A stretch of 64,000 nucleotides of DNA, taken from Chaetorhynchus papuensis. Its lineage: Eukaryota; Chordata; Aves; Passeriformes; Rhipiduridae. Below the pieces are notes generated by a model. The model was not told where the DNA came from, ran no database searches, and saw only the letters and a list, made by a program, of their open reading frames with translations. The stretch spans positions 2,439,472 through 2,503,471 of the forward strand of contig VWYX01000013.1 of NCBI GenBank assembly GCA_013396525.1, read 5' to 3'. The stretch's first letter is position 1. Each line of letters starts with the position of its first letter. This document shows positions 11,714 to 22,463 of the stretch, piece after piece. Position numbers and translations under genes: made by a program.

Positions 11714-13946
11714 CTTTATAATCCATAGAGCAGCATGGTAAAAAAGAGACATTGCCAGAAATTAAAAGATTCAGAAAGTTGGAATTAGCATCAGTAAGTA
11801 TTAGAAAGACTAGAAAAGAAATAGCAATTAGTGCATCTATCAGCTTAGGTCAGTACAGTTTGTTACACCCTTGGACAGCAGAGCTAATAAATAAGTTATT
11901 CTCCAGCTGCAAAATGCCCTCATGATAATGTGAACAACAAAAAGAATTCCTTATTAATTGTGGACATGTTAGGTCCTCCACAGCCCCTGCTGTCAAAGCA
12001 ACATAAGAAACCAAGCATTGATTGGGGATTAATTGGGAGTTTTAAGCAGGTCAAAAGAAAATAAAAGCTGCAAAGGATTTAAAGATGAAGATAAACAACA
12101 AATCTAGACCTCAGGAAAATACTGATTTTTCCATTTGGGCATTCTGAAAAAGTTGTTTAGGATTTTTAACCTGTATAGTGCTCAAGAGTTCACTGCATCT
12201 GCATATTCTAAGGTAGTTAAAATAAAGATAAATTTTTATATCAGATCAAATAGGAAATTTCTCCCAGTCATTCACAGGTAGCCTGCCTCTTCCCTGCGTG
12301 ATAGCACTGAAGGGAGTGGTGTTTTGTACAGCTAATGCAGGGCAAAACAAGGCAGTTCAGGAAGTGCTATACAAGTGTAAAGGAAGGTGTATCAGTTTAC
12401 TGAGCCAAATCAGAATTCAGAAGTAAAAATAATCCTTAGATTGACTTCCATAACAAAGGCCTGAGTTTTCAAGCTTTAAGACATATTTTTGTGTGCATGG
12501 TAGATCTAGAAGACACTATGAGACAAATTTGGAACAGTGGTCTTTAATAATTGCACTGAACTTTCAAGAATGGTCTCAAGTGGCAACATTCAGTTCAGGA
12601 AGGATGCTTCAAACAGCTCAGTCTGCTTTCTAGAAAAAACTGAATCTAGATCTGAAACTGAAACACTTGAGTTCAAAATTCATGGTGATCAAACAGTTTA
12701 TAATGTGCTCCTTCTTTAACAAATTGGTTAATTTCAAGAAAAATTAACATTCTACAGGGGTCATAAAGCTGGGAGAGAACAGAGTGCCACCTTCTGAAAG
12801 CTAATTGGCTGTGAGGATATACTTAATGGAAGGATTTTCAAACACAGGAAGTGTTTAAGTCATGCTTAGTGCTTGTTATTGGTAGTGGGGTCAAAGGTAC
12901 GTGCAGGTAAATGGAATTTATCAACCTTTTACTGCCTGGCCTGGTATACCCAATAGATGAGTTTATCCACTGTTAAAATTGCTGCTGTAACACTGGGTTT
13001 AAAATACATTTGCTTTTCAACCATCTCGCTCTCAATATTCCTCACTGCTTTTCTTTGACACACACTGTTGCAGCCTGGATTTTATGTTCTTTTCACTGCG
13101 AATTTACTTTTACAGAGTATAATTAGTATAGCTACAAAATAGAGCAATTAAGTGAATAATAATTTGAACAGAAGGAAACCTATTGTATACAGTATTACTT
13201 TATATATTACTTCTATCATATGTTTTACTGGAAGCCTTTTGTCTTTCTAAAAAACCCATCCCCAAATCCAAATGAACAGCTGACTCTCTGATCTCTTTCC
13301 TGGAGAGATGTGGAAAACAGTAATAGGATGGTGATTTACTAGCCAAAAATAAGCTAGTTAGATTGTATCAGCTGTACTCAATACTTCCAAGGATTTAGAA
13401 AGTAAAAAATCAGACTATAGATGCTTTCTTGATTAAATTAGGTCCCGATAACTATGGATATTGATTGATAACCATGATTACATTAGGTCCTGATAACTGA
13501 CAATGTCTAAGACATCAGCTATGGATTTAAAAGGTCTACTGTCCTGGAAACACATATTTCATCTTAGAGGTTATTTGTCTTGATTTACTTTCTCAATATA
13601 ATAAAAGTAGTTTTAAAATCACAATAATCTAACAAGAGAGTAGCAAAGGTAATAAAAATGCTGGGGTTTATATATTGTGGTAGAATTAATAGTCCTCATT
13701 TAGTCAATTCTCTTTTTGTTAGAAAAAGCAGCTGAAACTGGAAAATCCTTGTTACAAATCCAGCTTTTCAGCTTAAAATTATGCACATAAGAATAAAAAA
13801 GTTAGCCTTTCATGAGAGACCCAAAGCTGTTGCTTCACATCACATGCCCTGGGGCAACACACCAAGTGACAGGAGGCAGTTGCTACCAACATACTGTACA
13901 GCACATCATCAGTAGTTTTCTGCCAACTCATATGGTCTCCTCTTAC
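11714..13946. other. Intron 16 (2.2 kb)
   Basis: This intron contains a 17-bp direct repeat (13437-13498). An ATG immediately upstream of the E17 acceptor (MDYKG frame, 11724-11726) is intronic. No exon or transposon is identified. Confidence 0.6.
13437..13498. repeat. 17-bp direct repeat, 45 bp apart
   Basis: ATTAGGTCCCGATAACT (13437-13453) recurs as ATTAGGTCCTGATAACT (13482-13498) with one mismatch. A third partial copy (TTGATAACCATGATTACA) lies between, suggesting a small degenerate tandem array. Confidence 0.8.
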
Positions 13947-14134
13947 CTTTTGCTCTTGATGGAGAAGAAGGAGATGAGCTAGTTAAAGGCTTCCTAAGGG
14001 TGTTACACGGGCCCTGTGTGTCTGTACGGCCCAGGTTAGGTCTGTTTGCGTTCTGATCGCTGTGTGGCCTCTGATGACTTACAGCAGGTTCTGACTTCCT
14101 TCGCTTTCTGTAGTCACTCGCAGTACTTGCAGAA
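13947..14134 (-). CDS. SORBS2: SORBS2 E16, RKRRKSEP and SSPSSPSRAK exon
   Basis: This 188-bp exon is phase 2 to 1. It encodes SASTASDYRKRRKSEPAV, a variable middle part (HQRPHSDQNANRPNLGRT), and the ending LTSSSPSSPSRAK. The RKRRKSEP block is a basophilic kinase consensus and is conserved with mammals, where SDFRKRRKSEPAVGP occurs. The middle is more divergent. The acceptor is TTTTTCCTGTAG and the donor is GTAAGA. It can splice to E17 (neuronal form) or directly to E18, since both begin in phase 1. Confidence 0.95.
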
Positions 14135-14745
14135 CTACAGGAAAAAGCAGCATCAGCAGCAGTCTGATTCTGAGATCAGAATTCAGGAATTTAAGAAGTA
14201 AGCTCATAATTATGTTACTGGTTTATAGATTGAAAAATGCCAGAACAAATAGATGAAAAACACTTAACGAGAAGCACTTGTCTCACACACCTTACAGCCT
14301 ACTTCACAGGGAAAAGATAAATTTGTTCTTAAACTGATTGTTTTAAAGTTTTACAAAATTACTACGCCATTTTCTTTGAAATATATGCATCAAGTTTTTT
14401 TAGACTTTTCCTTGGAACTAGAATTTAAGAACAAAGATAGGAAAAAGACAGAGACCAAGAACAGTCAAGGCAGCACACTTAGGAAAACAGCACTGAATAT
14501 GCTGCAGGCAGTAAGGGTAAAGGATAAATCACTGCTGTTGAGAGAAGCCCAGGGATGGTAGTTGGACCAGACACAGAACACAATATGGTTTATCTTGAAT
14601 GTAAACACTAAGTCCTTGTAAAACTATAATAAAATCTACACATCAGTATCAAAATCTGACTCTTCACAAAATCTGCTGATTTCAAGTCCAAAAGAAGACC
14701 CTCAGGCTGGATAAGCTGCTGAAATAATAAGACAGTATTTCTTAC
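14135..14745. other. Intron 15 (611 bp)
   Basis: This is a short intron. A 61-codon plus-strand open frame (14376-14561) has no recognised similarity. No repeat is seen. Confidence 0.65.
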
Positions 14746-14798
14746 CTAGAGGGCCTGTCCAGGCCTCTGTCTGTTGAATAGTGATGATATAAGGAAGC
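14746..14798 (-). CDS. SORBS2: SORBS2 E15, ASLYHHYSTDR exon
   Basis: This 53-bp exon is phase 0 to 2 and encodes ASLYHHYSTDRGLDRPS. It corresponds to ASLYQSSIDRSLERPMS of mammalian SORBS2. The acceptor is TTTGTTTTCACAG and the donor is GTAAGA. Because it ends in phase 2, it must be spliced together with E16 to keep the frame. Confidence 0.95.
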
Positions 14799-17700
14799 CT
14801 GTGAAAACAAATACATGGATTGTTATATGTTTCTATTTGAAAAAAGAGTGACAATTTTTTCTTATCATGTTTGATGACTCTTTGTTACTCTGTGACAAAT
14901 CCTATAAAAACAGCCCACGATGATTATTAACATCCTGGGCACTCCGTCATAGACCCTGCAACATTTCATGAGAATAAATTATGCAGCTCTTAAAAAGCAT
15001 CGCTAGATTTCATTTCCTATTCTACTTAAGTAATATTTTTTCCTTTAAAACACTACTAAATAATGATACCAAATCATGCTTTTCTATACACTTTTCAAAA
15101 CCAGATACAGAACAGCTGAAACAAATCTTTACTATGAAAACATAAAAATCTGAAAATAATTCCTTCATGTACATGTGAGGTCTGCAAAGCTTCTCCTCAT
15201 CCCCCAGTTACTCACCAAAATCCCACAATCAATTATAGCCAGAAACTTTTGTAAATCCCATGATGTTTGAGGTCAGCAACTGGCCTTATACACCTTATAA
15301 CCCTGGTAAGAACAGTTCTCATCATAGATCATAAGTCATTGCTTATGGAGTTACAGATGTAGCTGCTGCATGAACACTGGGATATGGAACTTCCATAATT
15401 ATATTATTAATACAAAGTCAACCTTAAATGACTACTAATTTTAACCAACTAACTAATTTTAACTAACCATTTCAAGCCTTTGGTCAGAATTAAGTAATAC
15501 TACAATTCTGGTAATCAGATATTAATTAGAATTAATTATTAGAACGAACTGCATGGTCCCTGTGAGTTTCAAGAATTAAACTTCTTTCAAGTTCTTGACA
15601 TGTCACTCCAGAGCTGACCCAATGGACTAGAAATAGGACTGTGATACAGATTTCTAAAATGCAGGAAATATTTTTCCCCTCTATGGAGAACCTTTTTGGC
15701 TTTTTCTGAGCATGGAAAAATCTTTGTACTGACAGACTGCAGCAGTAATGGCACTCATGGCCTGTAGAAGTCCTTTCTTTTGTTAGATTTTTTTTCCCCC
15801 CAGTGATTTGATTTGCAAGTTCATGAATAGAACTTTACCCAGGTTTGTTGACTGACACTTAGGTATACCTCCAGAAGTCACCTGTAGTCTTAGAATATTT
15901 GGGAACAGATTTTGTAGGCCTGTGCACTTTAAACGACATTCTAGAGTAACTGTTTAAACTGCTTTTACAGTCTTTTTATAAAGACAATATGGTTGTTCCT
16001 TTAGAGTTTATTTGTCAGTTGGCTTTGTTATTTCAGACCTGAATCACATACCAAGTGATCCCATCAGGACACTAACTGAAGCTTTAATTTTTGTATTATA
16101 CTAAAATTCACTATACTGTGGGACAGGGAGAGCCACACAGACATGCCCAAATATGAAACAAACATTATCTAAAACTTGAGTTAAGATAATTCCAGTTTTT
16201 AAAGTACCTTTTAACTCTAATTTAATTTAAATCACATCCAAATCAGGTTAAAAAAATCTCACTTTTGGAAAGAATGGCAGCTGAGGTTAATAATTCAAAG
16301 ACTTTAAAGCTACTTTCCAGAGAATGTAAATCTTCTAGAACATATTTAAAGTGACTTCTGCATAAGGTTTAAAAATGTCTATTTTTTCTTGAAAGTAGGT
16401 TCTTTGATTTGTGGGCCAGTATTCACATATTTCTTCTGTGAAGAAATTCACAGAAGATTACTACTTATTACTACTATTATTGTCACTGTTAAGTACTGTT
16501 ATGTCCCTAAATTCCAGTTTGGATCAGAATGACATGCTGTACAACCCCAAAGGTAGAATCCCTCCTCAAGTCATTCTTCACCTGCATTTCATTTACAGTA
16601 GAGAGTGACAAGCACAGAACCCCCAGCATGAGCACTACAGGAGGAAGGAAAAGTGGCATTAAAAAAAATACCAAAGGCAATTTGTCCACCTGCTAGGGAC
16701 TCCTATTATGTTCATTCTTTGCAAATCAACATGTCCTCAAGCCACGCTCATCTGCTATTTCCAGGCTGTGTATGAGAGATCTTCACAGAATCTGGGAATT
16801 AAGCTACCCAAGTCATCCAAGAAGAGCAAGGTGAGGGAGAGGGACATCTACCCCATTCTCATGGAAAGGGAAGCGTGCATCAGTGGAGTCACAAGGACGG
16901 CTCTCCCCCTGGGACCCGTCTGTTGAAGACAGGCCCCCAGCATTACTGATTGTGTGCCCAGCTTCTCTCATGTCTCCATCAGTAAAGGTGTGCCTCATTC
17001 ACACAATGTATGCTTTGCCAGGTGGCTTTCTGTGCACTGATGCCCCACAGAAGCGTTCTTCCATGGTGGGAGAGCACACAAGACTATGGCACATGATCAA
17101 GCCTCTTACTTTTAGTTGTTAAATTTACTAAAACCAACTTATTTTTCTGCAAATAAAAGTGAAGCTATTTCTTATAAGTTTTAGTTTCCTATCCAAACAC
17201 AGATTTCAAGGTGTTTTTTAAATCATCTGTCACTGCATTGTTCTTAGGTGACAAATAAACTATTTATGATATCTTAATATGAAAACTGATCTGAGGATGT
17301 GAATGTGAAGAACAGAAACAGACACTTGTAATATTCAAAGTCCGTAACCTAGCTCATAAAATCAGTGGATTTAAACATAAGAGAGAAGGGGCACAGTAAA
17401 ACCAAACCCATACTATCTGCTGCAGGAAAGGATTAAAGAATGAAACCTCCTTTCCACAAGCAGATTAAATACAAGCCTGAGTTTTGAAGCCAGTTGTGTT
17501 ATGGAGGTGATGCTGATGATCATCGGATATTCTCAAACAATAAACCTGCCCTTAGCACCTGGGAAATTATCCCTATTTTATTTCTTAATATCTGGAATGT
17601 GTATTGGGCTCATGATGAGTGCACTACTGATCACCTCTTCTGTCCAAACAAACTATCTTGCTATTTGTCTTCTAAAATACATTCTGAGGAAGGTATCTGT

Positions 17701-20244
17701 TCCTGAGTTTTTAATGTTCACATAGTTCATCTTCTCAAGTTTTTCTTTACACCCTCTGAAGGCTGAAAAGTACTTTGTGACGATTCTCCCACCACTTCCA
17801 AATTCAGTGATTTTAAGATATATCCAGTACTGTGAGGTCTGTCTGCAATAAAACCATAGAAGCCAGACAGAGCGTTGCTCACACCAACAGCCAGTATAAC
17901 CACAGCAAGCCTCAGGTCTGTGTGCTTCCCTACACTCCCCATAAAACACACATTCAGCCTGTCCTGGAAAACATCTGAGTCTCATTTCAAAACTGGCCTC
18001 AACCATCTTCCTCCTCTTGAGCAGTCACTGCCACAGTCTGGAACCAGCAGAGGGAGGAAACTGGGGACCACAGGTGATCTCTTAGAACTGTTGCACGAGG
18101 TGGTGCAAACACTGCAGATAAACTTTTATTGTGGATCCTTTTGTGCAGATGCCAACCACTTCCACGAGCGACTGCCAAGCACCTGTGACGTGACAGTGGC
18201 CAAATGGCACTGAGGCAGTGATTGCTTCCCACCACTTGTAGTGGCTCCACGGCTATAGAGACCATGATGGCACTCCCAAGGGTGGAGCAGATCCCCACTG
18301 TCTCCTGTGGAAGGCTATGGATAAACCGCACAATGGAAACCACACCAGAGGGAACTTCCTTACCCACAGCATTCCCCAGGCCATACACAGTGTGTTAGTG
18401 ATCAGCCCAAGATGGCTACAGGTGTGTATCATGCTAAAATTGACTGCTGGGCTACTTAGATGGCTTTTGCTTTTCATCCTTTAAGATCTCCTTATCACCT
18501 TGAATGTAACTTGCCCTTTTATCCTTTATTTGATGCTGGCTTTGAGGTTTTTTCTATATGACAGATCCTGTATGCTGCCCATTCTACAACACTAATTTTT
18601 ACCACAGGCTTATGTTACTGTTTATAGAATGTGTGGAGTTTACACCTTCTCTCCACAGGTGGAGCTTCATTGATGTAACACACAGAGGAAAGGTGAAAAC
18701 AAACACTGCATGTGGTTATTTTTTACTGCTTCTTTTACTGTTCGCAGCTGTCCTGTCTGGTCTTGGGCATTGACTCACTTTTAGATGATGCAACTGAACA
18801 CATCTCTCCTACTCCCCCATCTCCAAAGATAATTAGCCATCTTGCAGAATATTCAACACTGCTCTACATGAATAAAGGCCACTTGAAGAAAGTAATTAAA
18901 TACTGGAGATGACAACTCCAGACTACCAAATACAGACTTTTTGGAATACTTTGATTTGGTTTTTACTAAAAAAATTAAATATATATTTAAAATTAAACAG
19001 TATTTTAGCTGTTTTCATGCATCAAGGCTTTAATTAGGACTGAAAATGAAGCTAGGGAAAGTAGGCAAAAGTAAAAGGTAAATAACTAATAGGCTTGTTT
19101 GCATGATAGTTATTATATTTTATCAAGTTAGTTTGAATAGTCTCCCCCTCTGGAGAAATATTAAATTGCTGTAGTTTTTGAACATGATTTATCATATTCA
19201 AAGATTATTAAAATTTCAAAATGAAAGACAGGAGCTTATGTAAATTAATCCAAGAGAAAACGAGTGTTATTTAACAGCCATTTTAGCCAGACCTACTAAA
19301 CATGGGAATATTTCAAAGTCATGTTAGGGCTTTTATATTGTCTTCCTCGATGTATTGAAAACCAACAGGAATTAGAAAAGGCCTAGAAGCTTTTTCTTTC
19401 AGAGAACTGGCCCCAAATTTCACAACTATGAGGTTCTTCTAGATACATAGAAAGCTTAAAACCAAACCAGAGTAAATTGCAATTAACAATTTAAGACCAC
19501 AACTTGAGTTTAACTTTTGGAGACACTATAGAAGATGAGAGTGAATCACAAATATGAATGAAGTAAAGCCACCATATGAAGCAAAGTTGCCAGTAGAGAA
19601 TTCACTGACTTTTGCCCTAATGCTGTAAAAATGGGGAGGGAGTGGAGAAGGAATGAAAGCCTGAATCTCTCCCACTCAGAGTAGGGCAATGACAGCCCAC
19701 TACCTGATCTTGATGAATTTTATTTGGAGTACTGCCAGCAACTGTCAATCCTGAGTTATAAATTACAACAGTACCATTAATTGCTGTTTTACCTGATGAG
19801 CAACCTTAGTCATAAATACTTAATTGGAGAAGTGACAGCTTAGCCACAAAGGCTTTCACTTGACACATAGAATTTGCAGTCAGATATTTTAATTAAAAAA
19901 ATATACTGTGCTGATGGATTAATTGTGCAATGCACTTGCCCAACTCTGAAAAGTGGGAATTTGTCAAAGAGTTAGAGACGTATGGACTGTTGTATAATTC
20001 TGGGTGTTAATCTCTGAGAAGTTTTGGGGATAAGGACTCACAGTTCCTAGGATAATAAGATCAACATCCAAATGCACTAGTGATCTGGAAAGATACGAAG
20101 ACAAAGATACAATGATTGTGAATTAGAAATATCTCATAGCTATCAGAAGGAAACCACTAAATTTTAACAAACTTAAGACATAAATGGTGAGCATTCCAAC
20201 CCTTCTTCCCAAGAGAATCATCTGAAAAAGAACCATTCATTTAC
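14799..20244. other. Intron 14 (5.4 kb)
   Basis: The segment 16.4-18.9 kb is denser in G/C and in overlapping open frames on both strands than the rest of the intron and could be a decayed retroelement or retrocopy (see findings). The remaining stretches, 14.8-16.3 and 19-20.2 kb, are AT-rich and featureless. Confidence 0.55.
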
Positions 20245-20301
20245 CTCATTGGAAACACCAGAAGAACTCTCTTGAACATAGTCCAAAAGCTTTTTAGGTG
20301 G
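20245..20301 (-). CDS. SORBS2: SORBS2 E14, PPKKLLDYVQ exon
   Basis: This 57-bp exon is phase 0-0 and encodes PPKKLLDYVQESSSGVSNE. After E13 it completes the LEFGRP-PPKK segment shared by SORBS proteins. The PPKK motif is a minimal SH3-type ligand, and LDYV contains a candidate phosphotyrosine. The acceptor is CTTTTATGATGCAG and the donor is GTAAAT. It is symmetric and probably spliced together with E13. Confidence 0.94.
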
Positions 20302-22379
20302 CTGCATCATAAAAGCAGAAGTGTAGAGATGAAATGGAGTAGAATCAATGGCAGCAAGGAATGAAACATGTGGAAAAGGTGACACAGTTAGAAATTAAGT
20401 GCTGACAGCGTAGATACAAAGAGTGACACACATGGGTAGAATGGAAGGATAAATTTGTTATTTTTTAAATATCTTAATAAAATGTTAGTAACTTTAGGTG
20501 GTAAAATTTACAACTGGAATGGCTGAATAAATACCAGCAGTTTTTAATACTGAGAAAGAAGAGTGTAAAGCATCACAGTTATGCTCTGTTGGAGGAATTT
20601 CAATATATTTTATCTTAAAAGTTATCATTATCAGTATAATATTGTTGAGATATGGTTCATCAGAAGAATTTATCTGTACTGTTTCTGCCCACCTAGAGGG
20701 AGGAATGACAATATGGCTTCAATAGCTGGATAATGGACATTAAAAGTAATCCATGAAAATGTGATAACATTATAGACCACTGCACAAGAAATTAAATCCA
20801 GATGCATTTAACTTCTATTTTTTTTTTTAAATTTTCAGTGGGTATTCAGTGGGTAATTTTTTAAAATGCTATGATTAAAGCATTAAGGTTTTAAAAGGGT
20901 GTATGTGATTGGCTTTCTCTTCTGCTCTCTCTGAAGTAGCAGGGAATTCTGATTTTGGCTTACGGCTAGCTACAGAAACGGACTAAGGTGTCTGGTTCTA
21001 GGGTGTCCTCCAAGGCCCTGTGTCAAGTGCTCAGGTTCCTCATGTAGCCTGGCATGTCACTAATTAAAATGGGCCACCAGAGAACTGTTAGCTAACAGGG
21101 AAAGAAAAGAATGGAGATATTTTAGGTCCTGATACTCCCAAGCTCATGTCTACTTCAGATTTCCTGCCAGTGGCCAGATGCTTTTGTTTTTTAATCTCAA
21201 AAAATCTTGGGGAGGACCCTGGGGAGCTATGAGAATGCTCAAAAAGACTGAGGGAATGCTTGGGATTACTTCCCTCCTCCTTCTAAGGGGATTCTAACTT
21301 CTGTCTTCTACCTGCCTGGATATTCCAACTATCCTCTTAGACATTCTTCTGGGATGAAGACATTTGCTTTTCCTAAAGATGTTAGAGTGTACAGGAAGAA
21401 ATTTGAGCTCTGTGGAGCCAGAGAGGGAGTGTGCAAAAGCAAGAGCAGGTGCATCTCCAACCTAGTTGTTAAGGCATTGAGCAGGGAGGAAGTGAAACCT
21501 GGTTCTCAGTCTTGCCTCAAGGAAAATGTTACTGTTTTACCCTTGTAAAAAAGATACAGACAGCCTTTGGTGCTTAGATACAATTAAGCCTATGGTATTT
21601 GCAGAAGGACTGCAAGTGCTTAAGAAATCAAAGGTGAAAAATTGAGATATTTCTGATTTTTAGGTTTTTCAACCAGCTAGAACTCCTCAGGTTTAAAATT
21701 TTAAACATAAGTGCTTGCAGCGGGTCTTAACCAGCATCTGTTTGACAGAGACCTTTTTTTGGGTAATAGCTATTTGTGAAAATTGGAGCAGAACTGAAGT
21801 TTGTCGGTTCAAACAGGTGTCCAGCTTGAAAACACAGCAAACCCATATCTCTGTGTTCAGGTACAAAATATGTATTCTGCATGTATGCATATAAGAGATG
21901 AAAAAAAGGCAAAAAAAATCTCAGTATTTCCTGCCATAAGAAATTTATCTATTGCTTCATACATTTAAATTTAGATATAGTCCTTTAAGTAAAATACATG
22001 ATTTTTAACTTAGCATCCCTAACACAAACTGACATGTTTTTCTGTCCTAGAAGATTGTTCAAAAATAATCCAGCCAAATGCAAAAATGTAGGGAAACTAG
22101 CAAACATCCCTGTTTATCATGGAATTTGCCTTGTTATTAAATACTGCCACACTATTAGATGTCTAATACATACTCCTTATTAAAGCTATTACTATAACTA
22201 CTCTAGCAAGTTAAGAGTCTATTTGAAAAAAATACTTATATTCATGGGACTTTATTGCCCTTCCTCAAAAAAAAAAATAAATTTACTGGCATATACTTGC
22301 TGAATTTGGTAATTCAAATTCCTCATTCTAAAAATATTTTTTCCTAATGTGTAAATATCAGTATTCTGTCCTCACTTAC
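20302..22379. other. Intron 13 (2.1 kb)
   Basis: This intron includes a two-copy 11-bp tandem repeat (20834-20855) next to a T-run. Short open frames at 21354-21912 are unexplained. No exon is supported. Confidence 0.6.
20834..20855. repeat. 11-bp tandem duplication
   Basis: TTCAGTGGGTA occurs twice head to tail with no mismatch, directly after a T/A-rich run. It is probably a replication-slippage product. Confidence 0.9.
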
Positions 22380-22463
22380 CGGACGTCCAAACTCCAGCTC
22401 TGAAAAGAATTTATACCAGGGTTCGTTTTCTAAATCTATGTCATCTGGGTTTATGCGATCAGT
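22380..22463 (-). CDS. SORBS2: SORBS2 E13, WYKFFSELEFG exon
   Basis: This 84-bp exon is phase 0-0. It encodes TDRINPDDIDLENEPWYK then FFSELEFGRP. The NEPWYKFFSELEFG core is nearly invariant across the SoHo family (SORBS1 has the same core followed by KPPPKK). It is a symmetric cassette that mammals include in some isoforms only. The acceptor is TCACAACTGCTCCAG and the donor is GTAAGT. It joins E14 to recreate RPPPKK. Confidence 0.95.

Noticed and set aside
11724..11726. ATG giving MDYKGGDIS as start of the E17 reading frame
   Set aside because: The ATG lies upstream of the acceptor at 11714-11715. The phase from E16 joins exactly at 11713, as in mammals, so E17 is an internal exon.
17501..17725. 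Hydrophobic plus-strand frame as a small membrane protein gene
   Set aside because: Two transmembrane-like stretches are visible, but I recognise no family, and similar frames occur on the other strand in the same patch. Kept only as a finding about the region.
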